NCBI GenBank assembly: GCA_002329205.1
Contig: DCTC01000001.1
Coordinates: 866,310 to 930,309 of the forward strand
Length of the DNA stretch: 64,000 nt
Source of the DNA: Candidatus Roizmanbacteria bacterium UBA1450
GTDB lineage: Bacteria; Patescibacteriota; Microgenomatia; UBA1406; GWC2-37-13
Direction of reading: 5' to 3'
Shown here: in pieces, positions 32,999 to 41,601 of the stretch
Layout of the letters: each line of letters opens with the position of its first letter
Numbering within the stretch: position 1 is the stretch's first letter
Notes under the pieces: generated by a model
What the model saw: only the letters and a program-made list of their open reading frames with translations
Database searches by the model: none
What the model was told of the DNA's origin: nothing
Position numbers and translations under genes: made by a program

Positions 32999-35080
32999 AT
33001 GAGATGGAAATTACTTCTACTGGGCCTTGGTCTTTTTCTGGTATCTTCCGTATCTGCACAAGATATCAACCCGCAACTCCAGGAGCTACTGATCGAAGAG
33101 AATAGAATGAGTTGTATGGCAGGATTTGACGAGCCCGGCGCAATACTTGAGAAATTGGAAGCGGCAGATCCTGCAGTACTTCAGAGCTGTACGAGTGATA
33201 CCTCACATCAGTGTTCTCCTGCTGAGTTTAAAAGCATGGTATGTACCAATTTGCAGATAGGGAAAAAATCATGGCAAATTTGGGTAAATGGAGATTATCA
33301 CGATTGTCGCGAGACCTGTGAAATGTACGGAGTAAACGGAGATCGACTTATACGACTGTATGAAAGTCGTGTGACACCGAATGAACCGACTTCGACACCT
33401 GCTCCATTGCCTCAACCGACGACTGTACCAAAAGATATAAGTTATTGTACCCAAGCAACCGGTGATGTTTCCGTATCATGTACAAGTACCGGGAACCTGA
33501 CTACAATCCAGGGGTGTGATGCTGTTGCTCTCAATAAGGCTATTGATGCACTTCCTTCATCAAACAGTTTTTGGAATTGCGGTCGTGTCGTTGATCAGAA
33601 TGCAGATAATGAGACGAGAGCGGATGCGCTTGTTGATTGTGCAATCTTGCAGTATCAAACGATAGATGGTTCTTGGGGAGGTGGATCTGAGTTTGTCTGC
33701 CATCAAAACTGGGTCGTGGCACTAAACGGCGACGGCGAATATGTTCCTGAGAATGTCGTAATAGATGATCGAGCAGCACGTGATCTATTTGTCGAGCGTA
33801 TTTTGAAAAAAAATATTGAGACAGGAGCAATAACAGAAATACCTGATAATTATGATATCGTCACTCCAACACCAGTGGATGCGATACGAGCATTTGAGGA
33901 GAATTTAAACAAGGCACATTGCGGGGTAGCAGGTGCAGCATGTTGTGCAGGGGGAGTAGTGTTTGACGGGCAGGCACCACCTGATTTTTCAGACGGGACA
34001 GATGCGAGGAAGACCGGATTTTTTACACAGATATTTGAGTCGATAGAGGAGAAGTTCAATACGCTGTTTCGGGGGTCACAGTATGCATTGGAGTCAGTGA
34101 TAACCGGAGCGCAGGGGGTAGATTTTTGTCCTGCGGATGAGTCGATACCGAATTATTATGAGGTGACGAGTAGAGATGCGAATGGAGGAGTGACAGGGAA
34201 GGCAGAGTTGTCAGATGAAGAGACCAAGACATTTTTAGAAGAGAAAGTGATACCTCGACTGCTGCCATTGGTATCGGATAGGCAGAAGATAACGATCAAT
34301 GACAGGAAGGCGATATGGGAGGGGGTACGGGGTGAATTTGATACAGCAAATTATGCATGTGACTGTGAGCTACGGGAAGGAGAGGCACAAGTACAGGGAG
34401 CATCAACAGACAGGTCGGGTCAGGTACTCGGAGAATATGAAGATGAAATATTGAGAATCTGTACCGAACAATATCCTGATGATGGGTCGGATCTACAATT
34501 CGGGACAAAGCGTCTTTCATGTTATGAGGAATTTAAATCGATATGTGATGATTACAAATGGGGAGGACTAAATTGTCTTGATGAGGTTCAAACATACTGT
34601 AAAGCAAAGGCCGGAATAGGGTTGGATTTTGCACGTTGTTATACAGAACTTAATAGCTCCATAGATACGGCGGCTTCGATATGTGACCCCTTGAATAACG
34701 ATAAACTTAAAGGAAATGATGAGGAATATCAGAAATGTTATCAATGCGTATTATTTGAAGATGGTGTGTGGACCGCATTTGGGTGTATGTATTCTGATTT
34801 CGGAAGGACGATTAATGAGAAGATCTTCGGAGTAGTCCTTGGCATTGCAGGTATGATAACGCTCGGTTGTATTATCTATGCTTCTTTCCTGATGCAGACG
34901 TCCGCAGGAAATCCGGAACGGACAGGCAAAGCACAGGAACTCATGACGTCATGTATTACCGGGCTTATCATCATCATATTTTCTGTCTTTATCCTTCGTG
35001 TGATCGGTGTTGATATCTTGCGTATTCCTGGATTTGGCTCTTCGGATTCTACATCTGTTGAAGAGCAACAAGAAGACTGA
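32999..35080 (+). CDS. Large secreted Cys-rich protein ending in a pilin-like two-TM domain
   Basis: 693 aa; start fixed by TATCAT (32987-32992), 6 bp before the ATG. It has a signal peptide (residues 3-20, cleavage after 'SSVSA'). A large extracytoplasmic region follows with over 30 cysteines and a Pro/Thr linker ('TSTPAPLPQPTTVP', about 126-139). The last 90 residues form a VirB2/TrbC-like pilin domain: 'IFGVVLGIAGMITLGCIIYA', loop 'SAGNPERTGKAQEL', second TM 'GLIIIIFSVFILRVIGVDIL'. A pilin-like module fused to a large ectodomain suggests a tip or adhesin-like subunit; that is inference. A decayed copy of the 3' end follows directly. Confidence 0.75.
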   Translation: MRWKLLLLGLGLFLVSSVSAQDINPQLQELLIEENRMSCMAGFDEPGAILEKLEAADPAVLQSCTSDTSHQCSPAEFKSMVCTNLQIGKKSWQIWVNGDYHDCRETCEMYGVNGDRLIRLYESRVTPNEPTSTPAPLPQPTTVPKDISYCTQATGDVSVSCTSTGNLTTIQGCDAVALNKAIDALPSSNSFWNCGRVVDQNADNETRADALVDCAILQYQTIDGSWGGGSEFVCHQNWVVALNGDGEYVPENVVIDDRAARDLFVERILKKNIETGAITEIPDNYDIVTPTPVDAIRAFEENLNKAHCGVAGAACCAGGVVFDGQAPPDFSDGTDARKTGFFTQIFESIEEKFNTLFRGSQYALESVITGAQGVDFCPADESIPNYYEVTSRDANGGVTGKAELSDEETKTFLEEKVIPRLLPLVSDRQKITINDRKAIWEGVRGEFDTANYACDCELREGEAQVQGASTDRSGQVLGEYEDEILRICTEQYPDDGSDLQFGTKRLSCYEEFKSICDDYKWGGLNCLDEVQTYCKAKAGIGLDFARCYTELNSSIDTAASICDPLNNDKLKGNDEEYQKCYQCVLFEDGVWTAFGCMYSDFGRTINEKIFGVVLGIAGMITLGCIIYASFLMQTSAGNPERTGKAQELMTSCITGLIIIIFSVFILRVIGVDILRIPGFGSSDSTSVEEQQED

Positions 35081-35093
35081 ATATGAAACTGCC

Positions 35094-35430
35094 AGAGATC
35101 GGTATATGCTTCGATAGAAAATAATAGAGAATATGAGAAGTGCTATCAATGTATCGCAACAGATGACGGAGTATGGACCGCATTCGGGTGCATGTATTTG
35201 GATGTAGGGAGAACTATCAATACAAAGATACTTGGTTTACCTCCTCAGAGTTGTAGGAATTATCGCGTTTGGAGGTATTATTTATGCTGCATTTTTGATG
35301 CAGTCAGCCAAAGGAAATCCGGAGAAAACCCGTAAAGCATAGAAGTTAATAACTGCCTGTATTATTAGATTAATCGCTATCATATTTTATGTGTTTATTC
35401 TGCACGTCTTGACGGTCTGCGAATACCGGA
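35094..35430 (+). pseudogene. Decayed duplicate of the pilin-like 3' end of the preceding gene
   Basis: Translated in pieces it reads 'EYEKCYQCIATDDGVWTAFG', 'CMYLDVGRTINTKILG', then after a frameshift 'VVGIIAFGGIIYAAFLMQSA' and 'KGNPEKTRKA', then an in-frame TAG, and 'ACIIRLIAIIFYVFILHV'. These pieces align along their length with residues about 577-680 of the preceding protein. At least two frameshifts and one stop make it non-functional. It is followed by 80 bp with nothing I recognise up to the stop of the convergent VirB6-like gene. Confidence 0.85.
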
Positions 35431-35516
35431 ATTATCTATCTAACTTTCATAAACAAGTTTAATATTCAATTTGAGTATTTCTGTTGCAAGATTTTAGAGA
35501 AAAATGAAAGGAACGG

Positions 35517-37229
35517 TTATGGTTGAAGTAATGAACCCAGGATTGGTACATTCTGTAATTTTTTATCTAGCCCAAGCGGCGATAGTAGTCCTTTACGTGG
35601 TTTTGAAGGATCATAACCGAGGAGCGTGTTTCTCATGTTGTCAAATCCTGAAGCCATACCGAATGCTCCTCCGAAAATCGCAGCTCCTGCAAAGAAAGTT
35701 CCGATGCCGAAATTAAGTCCAGTATCTGTAACGCCTACCCAGCCTTTTACCATTTTGACAAAATCCGGAGTCAACAAAACAATCCCAAGCGCAACGACAG
35801 TATTAAACTCTTCAGGCGCAAATCCATACAAAAAAGGAAGTCTGAAAAATTGGTCATCAGCACCGATCATAGTGGGGTTTAGTACGTGCATAATACCGCT
35901 CTCACCTCCAAGATTGGCTGCAACAATGGCATTTCCGACTAAAGAAATTATGACGATGGTCGGAAAAGTCAGAAGTTCACCGAACAGATTTCTCAACCAC
36001 CATCCGATACTTCCGTTTCCGGGGATCGCACTGAACATGAGAATTATTGGAGCAAAAATAATATATAACATAATTTTTATATAGGATCCAAGAAGAAGAA
36101 AAAAAATCCGGAACATAAATAACATAACGGTAAGGAGTATGATCAGTCCGAAAAGTAATCCTGGTCCCCAAATCATCAATAGACCTAAAACTACGGTAAA
36201 AAGTATTGCAGCAGGTAATCCTGTCAGATTACCGGGACTAAATCCAGCAAGTGACATACCCTTAAAGAGACTGTTCATTTTTTCTGTTGGTAAGACAGTG
36301 ACATTGGCTACAGTAATAGCCCAGGGGACAACAATAATACCTGCAAAAATTCCCCGTATACTGTTGGGAAGAATATTCCATAGAGAAGAACCTACCGACA
36401 AAAAATTGCCGCTGCCTTCAGGCCATATCTGCCAAAACCCTGCGGTCAGATAATTGTTCAGAGACTCTTTTTGCGTATAAATCATATTTTGTTGTATTCC
36501 AACATCATACAAAAGCCCCACACTGAGAATGATGAGGGTATACATGATATCAATAAGAAACCCGGCAATAGGGAAGGAAAAAGTGATCATAATCATAGCT
36601 ATAACAATTCGCGGTAAGGCTGCTTCAATTCCGACAGTAGCTCCTCCTAGATTGACCCGGAACATGATCATAAATCCAATCGCAATCATAACCAGTACAA
36701 GGAGCAGATATGATAAATCTCTAAACAGTTTCCATATATCCATATAACCTTGTATTGAAGCAAAACCGATACCTGTTGCGGCGTACGTTTGAGGGACAAA
36801 GCCGATATCTTGAAGACTATTGTGCATCCAAGCTATCCCTGAAGCAGGTGGGTTTGCATACGGGATGGTCATCCAGCTAGTTATCGTACCAAATAGACTG
36901 TCGTCAAAATTATTAGCGGTATCTTCAGGGTTGGCACTACACCCCTCGCCGATCATAGAACACATTGAGCTCTGATACAAAATCATTTTAATTTTTCCGT
37001 TTTCACTCGTATCTTGAGAGAGTGTGTCAATCTGTGAGTAGATGCGATGTTTTTGGTATTGTGCTATGATATCTCCATTCGGCAGCTTGTTTTTATTGAT
37101 AAAGAAGCTAAAAAGACTGATAACGGCAAAGAATACAAAAAGCACCAGGAATACTTTCCTCGTAAGCCGAATGCAATTTCCTATGTAGCGAAATATAATG
37201 GAGAACAACTCTTTCAACATACCATTCAT
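35517..37229 (-). CDS. VirB6/TrbL-like polytopic membrane protein
   Basis: 570 aa. One TM near the N-terminus (about 23-43), an extracytoplasmic region of about 110 residues with two Cys ('SSMCSMIGEGCSANPED'), then five to seven TM helices. They include 'LSYLLLVLVMIAIGFMIMFR', 'IVIAMIMITFSFPIAGFLID' and 'VLGLLMIWGPGLLFGLIILL'. The pattern (long ectodomain, 'MFRVNLGG', clustered TM helices) matches the VirB6/TrbL-like proteins of CPR type IV secretion-like clusters. It is the last gene of a seven-gene leftward operon with wall hydrolases. Expected in the cytoplasmic membrane as the channel core. Confidence 0.75.
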   Translation of the reverse strand: MNGMLKELFSIIFRYIGNCIRLTRKVFLVLFVFFAVISLFSFFINKNKLPNGDIIAQYQKHRIYSQIDTLSQDTSENGKIKMILYQSSMCSMIGEGCSANPEDTANNFDDSLFGTITSWMTIPYANPPASGIAWMHNSLQDIGFVPQTYAATGIGFASIQGYMDIWKLFRDLSYLLLVLVMIAIGFMIMFRVNLGGATVGIEAALPRIVIAMIMITFSFPIAGFLIDIMYTLIILSVGLLYDVGIQQNMIYTQKESLNNYLTAGFWQIWPEGSGNFLSVGSSLWNILPNSIRGIFAGIIVVPWAITVANVTVLPTEKMNSLFKGMSLAGFSPGNLTGLPAAILFTVVLGLLMIWGPGLLFGLIILLTVMLFMFRIFFLLLGSYIKIMLYIIFAPIILMFSAIPGNGSIGWWLRNLFGELLTFPTIVIISLVGNAIVAANLGGESGIMHVLNPTMIGADDQFFRLPFLYGFAPEEFNTVVALGIVLLTPDFVKMVKGWVGVTDTGLNFGIGTFFAGAAIFGGAFGMASGFDNMRNTLLGYDPSKPRKGLLSPLGLDKKLQNVPILGSLLQP

Positions 37230-37265
37230 TCTAATGGAAAACGGAAAGGAAAGTCAACGCAGGAT

Positions 37266-37826
37266 TTATTCGTTTAGCCATTGCTGTGAACGTTCACCGA
37301 TGACTGCTCTGTCACCCCACTGTATGATGATCTGAGAGGGGTCAATATCATTTGTCTCAAGAAATAACATTACTTCACTCACACCGGCAAGAAATGCATT
37401 TTTCATGGCGTCATACTCAGGTGAATTTTCTGGGATCTGATAGTCAGGACCAAAGATATGTACCAGCAGTGTCCAGTCATTGGAAACCGTCTCCACAGGA
37501 GGTATCGAAACCTCGACCTCTATGCCGTCTGCTGTTGTAAAAGATGTATAGTAAGGCAGATCTCCCTGGAGTTTTGCGACAGCTTCCTGAGACAGTTTTA
37601 CTTCAGGAGAACTGGTATCAATCCCTCCTCCTTTTTCTTCGACTAATCGAGGGACTTCTGTTATTTCGATCACTTGTTTTATTTCATTTTTTATGACATC
37701 AGGATCAGTTTCGGGTTCCGGAACAGGTGGACGATTATTGAATATAAAGATTATTATGAAAAGAAGCAGCAATATGCCTGCAAGGGCTGCAATAATAATT
37801 TTTAGTTTCGTGTTGTCTATATTCAT
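37266..37826 (-). CDS. Single-TM extracytoplasmic protein, unknown
   Basis: 186 aa from the ATG at 37826, chosen because it overlaps the upstream stop by 4 bp (ATGA). A TM anchor at residues 10-30 is followed by Pro/Glu-rich linker 'NNRPPVPEPETDPDVI', then a compact alpha/beta domain ('LPYYTSFTTADGIEVEVSIP', 'NDWTLLVHIFGPDYQIPENS'). The domain ends 'DIDPSQIIIQWGDRAVIGER'. Similar in size and topology to the 151-aa protein of the same operon. No family recognised; likely an accessory of the secretion/surface complex. Confidence 0.7.
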   Translation of the reverse strand: MNIDNTKLKIIIAALAGILLLLFIIIFIFNNRPPVPEPETDPDVIKNEIKQVIEITEVPRLVEEKGGGIDTSSPEVKLSQEAVAKLQGDLPYYTSFTTADGIEVEVSIPPVETVSNDWTLLVHIFGPDYQIPENSPEYDAMKNAFLAGVSEVMLFLETNDIDPSQIIIQWGDRAVIGERSQQWLNE

Positions 37827-38746
37827 AAGTTTGTTAGAATTCTGGCGACGCTTAGTGCACCGATACGCTGAAATACTTTCGGAGGATTGCATGTCGTGTG
37901 ATCGGCGCAGTATACAAGATACATGGTCTCATGTTTGCTATCAAACTTACTCATCGGGTAGATATGATCATCATTATCAAATGAAGGAGGGCAGTGTGCA
38001 TAGGGAGTCTTCCCGCAGTTTCTGTTCCCGAGCCCGTTATATCTCCCCAGGGCATATGCTAGTTCTTCGACAGTACCAGGGACTTTTCCCTGAATTTTAC
38101 CTCGAAGATGGTTCCCTCCGTAAATACAACTATCAACTAAATTTCTAAAACCGCACCCGCCACCGGGGAGCGGGACAGGTTTTCCTTCTCCGGCATTTGC
38201 TGCACAATTGCCGTACAAATCAGGTTCGTTTACCCCGAGAGTTCTGCCGCTTACACAGGATTTTGTGCTACCACAATTGCCTTCCATATAGTGAATTCCC
38301 GCAATAACTTTCCATGATACACCTGTTTTTTGTTCGGCAATCTTGTATGCTTCAATATTTGTTAGACAGTTTCTTACACTGTTTATTGTAGCTTCTGAAT
38401 AAGTCACTTCATTTCCTTGCAGTATCTCATCAATCGGGCTTGAGGTATCGATAGGTTGTGTGGATGAGCCTGGTGTGACTGCATCTGTGGGTTGTGGGAT
38501 ATTTGATGTCGGTTGAGTTTGCTGAGATGGTGAATTTACATCAGTAAAGAAATTAAAAAGGTTTCTCGGGGCTTCTTTTATCATTTCAACTGTTGATTGT
38601 TTGGGCTGAGGATAGACTGCATATCCGTCACCCCGATCGATCATAGGCACTTCTGCAAAAGTATACATTGCCCCAAAAATGGTGATTAATATACTGCCGA
38701 GCAGTAATTTTTGTAGTAATTGCATTATTCTCATAATATCAAACAA
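37823..38746 (-). CDS. Secreted lysozyme/lytic-transglycosylase-like protein
   Basis: 307 aa with signal peptide (about residues 9-31, ATG at 38734 also possible). Immediately after it lies 'EVPMIDRGDGYAVYP', shared with the M14-peptidase protein of this operon. Then 'EAPRNLFNFF', a Ser/Thr/Pro/Gln linker (about 70-110), and a C-terminal domain. The domain starts 'NIEAYKIAEQKTGVSWKVIA', with a Glu in 'IHYMEGNCG' as candidate catalytic residue and 'YALGRYNGLGN' as the lysozyme-like substrate-binding motif. Cysteines suggest disulfides. Such proteins open the cell wall for secretion systems (VirB1 role). Inference: periplasmic/wall location. Confidence 0.75.
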   Translation of the reverse strand: MFDIMRIMQLLQKLLLGSILITIFGAMYTFAEVPMIDRGDGYAVYPQPKQSTVEMIKEAPRNLFNFFTDVNSPSQQTQPTSNIPQPTDAVTPGSSTQPIDTSSPIDEILQGNEVTYSEATINSVRNCLTNIEAYKIAEQKTGVSWKVIAGIHYMEGNCGSTKSCVSGRTLGVNEPDLYGNCAANAGEGKPVPLPGGGCGFRNLVDSCIYGGNHLRGKIQGKVPGTVEELAYALGRYNGLGNRNCGKTPYAHCPPSFDNDDHIYPMSKFDSKHETMYLVYCADHTTCNPPKVFQRIGALSVARILTNL

Positions 38747-39202
38747 TTATTGTCGTAAAAACACAAACGTTTCCTCAGGGATATCGGGGTATCGTTGTGA
38801 TCTCCAGGACCGGAATGCTGCTTCAGACTCTTCATACGGCTCATAGACAATAACGTCAAACTGAAACGTTTCATAATTGTAATCGACGACGAAATCGATG
38901 ACATCTATTGGAGATTTTTCTCTCAAGTCATTTATTTGATCAATTTGTCGGGACTCAGCGGTCGTATAGGTATCTTCCATATAGCCTGTATCTCCGATTG
39001 TGCTTTCATCCGGAGTCGGGGACGGAATAGTTTCAATATCATATTCAATCGGTTCGCCTTCGGCATAGGACGTCTCAGGATTGTCAGTATCTGGAACAGA
39101 TCGGCCGGTCAAAGAATAGACTAAAATGACGAGGATCGATAAAAGCAAAGTAAGCACAATTATTATTGAATACTTATGTTGGTTTAATAGTTCATTTATC
39201 AT
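38747..39202 (-). CDS. Single-TM extracytoplasmic protein, unknown
   Basis: 151 aa. TM anchor at residues 12-33, then a Pro/Asp/Glu/Thr-rich linker (about 35-85) and a small domain of about 60 residues: 'SPIDVIDFVVDYNYETFQFD' and 'VIVYEPYEESEAAFRSWRSQ'. The tail resembles the C-terminal part of the Ig-like protein encoded upstream ('...YFIITSKVNDDTQVRQSVNAW'), which hints at a shared 'FDVxVxxPxxxxEAxFxxW' module. Stop and next start abut exactly. Function unknown. Confidence 0.65.
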   Translation of the reverse strand: MINELLNQHKYSIIIVLTLLLSILVILVYSLTGRSVPDTDNPETSYAEGEPIEYDIETIPSPTPDESTIGDTGYMEDTYTTAESRQIDQINDLREKSPIDVIDFVVDYNYETFQFDVIVYEPYEESEAAFRSWRSQRYPDIPEETFVFLRQ

Positions 39203-39205
39203 GTG

Positions 39206-40879
39206 TTATGGACGTACAGCCATCGCCTTCTTTATATATGGCTTTGGGTACATATAATTGTAATTTACCGGGATAACGTTTCGATTGCCGTATGCTGAGT
39301 CAAGCGCATATATCTCATACCCGCTCCCTGTTTCCTTAATATCGACAATAACTACATAATGCCCGCCTGTCGTGAATGTCTGAAAGTTTCCCCCAACAAA
39401 TATCCAAGATCCTGATCTAATAAAGGGAAGTAATTTTGGTATTGCCTGTTCAAGCGTCATCGGAGAACTGCCTTCTTTGATGATAATCTGTGTTTTAAAG
39501 CCATACACCTGTTCCAGGACTTCTTTTGCTCCGGCCATAGTACTTCCTCCACATCCGAGATATCTGTTTGCAGAGGTGTTCAGTCCATAATGTCTGATCA
39601 CATCGGGAGGTCGAATTGATGGATTTTTCCAATTGGCAACAATATTCGCGACTGTAGACGGTCCGCAGCCAGATTGTGAGAGAGTACAGGATCTTCCGTC
39701 ATCCGGCAGTCTGTCAGAATAATCTGACTGTCGGTACATTGTATATTTGCCTGATTGCGGCGCCGGTGTCATAATAGCTTGGCCGCTTGGTATCTCCGGT
39801 GCAGCAAATGCTAGTGTCGCTTTTATCCCTCCAAGATTTTCTGCCCAGTCAGTTTCTGTATGATTTTTAAGTTCGACAACTATCGCCGGGACATCAATCG
39901 ACGCAAGCCAGTCTGTCGCGTCTCCGGTGATGCCGCTGTCTTTGTACCAAGGTTTTGCCTCATATCCGGAGGCTTTAGCATATGCGTCGCGAAGTAAAAG
40001 AGTTTTTTCATGAGCCTGATCACATCCCCCTGGAAAAATTGCTCCCCACTGACTATGCCAATATACAACAGCTGCCGGCTTATCAGTCTCAAAAAAAGTT
40101 TTCAGAACCTGAGTCTCTTTTTCTGAAAAAGGAGAAGCGCCACCGCTCACAACAACATCTCCCCAGTATGCAGTTGTACTGTGACGGCAGCTCCAGTTGC
40201 GGTTTAAATCAACACCTTCATATGGTGCACCGTTTGGTCTTGGAGCGCTCATGTTTCCGTTAAATCTTCCTGGTCTGGTCTGCGAAATATTAGCACTCTG
40301 CTCAGAAAGAGAATTCCAAGGTGGACTAAATCTGCCGGTTTGACCCACGATACGCTTCAATCCATCAGGGTTGGCCACAGGGATAACCTGTACTTTTATC
40401 CCTTGTGGGATAATTGTCGGATTCTGTGAAAAATAATCAATTGCCTGATAGGCAAGAAGAACGCTGTTCCATTCATAACCTCCATGAATACCACCAACAA
40501 AAACGACTCGTCTCAAGCTGGTGTCTTCCCCGTTCCAGAACTCATACACTTCGATAGGATTTCCGTTCGTTGACTGACCGATGGTTTGTTTACTCTGTTT
40601 TGGATTTTGTGACACAGGAGAAGGGAAAGCTTCACTATCAGGGGTTGTATTCTGATTGGGTTGTGTCTCCTGTACTCCGGTTGCACCAAAGTCACCAAAT
40701 AGGTTAAATAATTCCTTAGCCGGTTCTTTCAAGTCTTCCAACTCTTCATTTTTTGAAGAAGTCGGATATACAGCATATCCGTCGCCGCGATCGATCATCG
40801 GTACTTCTGCGTATGAAGCCCTCGTGATTAAAACAAAAATACATGTCAGTAGTAGCTGTAGAGATAGTTTCTTATTCAT
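39206..40879 (-). CDS. Secreted M14 carboxypeptidase fused to C39-like cysteine peptidase
   Basis: 557 aa from the ATG at 40879, which gives a proper signal peptide (residues 4-24). Then 'EVPMIDRGDGYAVYP' and 'EPAKELFNLF' as in two operon partners, and a Gln/Asn/Pro linker. The M14 domain (about 105-370) has zinc ligands in 'GGIHGGYEWNS' (His, Glu), 'GVDLNRNW' and 'VVYWHSQWG', and a catalytic Glu in 'IVVELKNHTETDW'. The C-terminal domain (about 385-557) is papain-like/C39: Cys in 'SQSGCGPSTVANIVANW', His in 'TTGGHYVVIVDI', Asp in 'YALDSAYG'. Both halves look intact. Likely cleaves wall peptides or secreted proteins. Confidence 0.8.
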   Translation of the reverse strand: MNKKLSLQLLLTCIFVLITRASYAEVPMIDRGDGYAVYPTSSKNEELEDLKEPAKELFNLFGDFGATGVQETQPNQNTTPDSEAFPSPVSQNPKQSKQTIGQSTNGNPIEVYEFWNGEDTSLRRVVFVGGIHGGYEWNSVLLAYQAIDYFSQNPTIIPQGIKVQVIPVANPDGLKRIVGQTGRFSPPWNSLSEQSANISQTRPGRFNGNMSAPRPNGAPYEGVDLNRNWSCRHSTTAYWGDVVVSGGASPFSEKETQVLKTFFETDKPAAVVYWHSQWGAIFPGGCDQAHEKTLLLRDAYAKASGYEAKPWYKDSGITGDATDWLASIDVPAIVVELKNHTETDWAENLGGIKATLAFAAPEIPSGQAIMTPAPQSGKYTMYRQSDYSDRLPDDGRSCTLSQSGCGPSTVANIVANWKNPSIRPPDVIRHYGLNTSANRYLGCGGSTMAGAKEVLEQVYGFKTQIIIKEGSSPMTLEQAIPKLLPFIRSGSWIFVGGNFQTFTTGGHYVVIVDIKETGSGYEIYALDSAYGNRNVIPVNYNYMYPKPYIKKAMAVRP

Positions 40880-41600
40880 ACCGTATATCCAATTCTCTAA
40901 TCTGATCATCCGTCAGACCCTGGAGTTGAAGCCATGCATTTACTGATTGTCGGACCTGGGTGTCATCATTTACTTTAGATGTAATAATAAAGTAGTAATG
41001 TGCGGGGGTCACTGGATCAAACTCAGATCTGATGGCAAATATATTATTTTCATATGGAGTGCGGTTGGTTATATAAATATCAGTATTATTGAGCCGGTCA
41101 TATTCTTCTACTTCGGCAATAAGCTCATCCGGACGGGTATCCGGGAGAAACTCGGCAAGCTCGCCCTCCGTGACGAAACGATACAACCGTACTTTTTGTT
41201 TATCATCTGGGAAATTTACACTATAAGTGTAGAGTGTCCCTTCAGCAAGTGGTTTCCAAAAAGAGATAGTGAGAACATTTTCACGTATTTCCTGTGAGTA
41301 AATTGCATCGGGATCAATCGAAAAATCGATTTCCTTTTCAGTAAATGATCTTGAGAATGTGATACGAATTTGAGGAGTTGTACTTACACCTTCAGCTCCA
41401 TCGTTCGGAGATACTGCAATAATATCCAGTTCTCCGGTCGCTACATTCTCAGTAGGGACGACAATACCTGTCGGTAATGACTGGATGACTTCTTCAACAG
41501 TCGGTTCCGAGTTAGTATTGCGAAGTCTCAGGACGACAATCGATGAGATGAGAACAGCATTAATTCCGACAAGTATGTAAATGATTTTTTTATTACTCAT
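40872..41600 (-). CDS. Membrane-anchored protein with bacterial Ig-like (Big_5) domain
   Basis: 242 aa from the ATG at 41600, one base after the upstream stop. TM anchor at residues 5-25. A Big_5-type Ig-like domain (about 57-145) has the typical 'SPNDGAEGVSTTPQIRITFS' start and 'LAEGTLYTYSV' strand. A C-terminal region ('NIFAIRSEFDPVTPAHYYFI', 'VNAWLQLQGLTDDQIRELDI') resembles the small domain of the 151-aa operon protein. It overlaps the M14 gene start by 8 bp. Probably a structural or substrate-presenting partner on the outer face. Confidence 0.75.
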   Translation of the reverse strand: MSNKKIIYILVGINAVLISSIVVLRLRNTNSEPTVEEVIQSLPTGIVVPTENVATGELDIIAVSPNDGAEGVSTTPQIRITFSRSFTEKEIDFSIDPDAIYSQEIRENVLTISFWKPLAEGTLYTYSVNFPDDKQKVRLYRFVTEGELAEFLPDTRPDELIAEVEEYDRLNNTDIYITNRTPYENNIFAIRSEFDPVTPAHYYFIITSKVNDDTQVRQSVNAWLQLQGLTDDQIRELDIRYE

Positions 41601-41601
41601 A

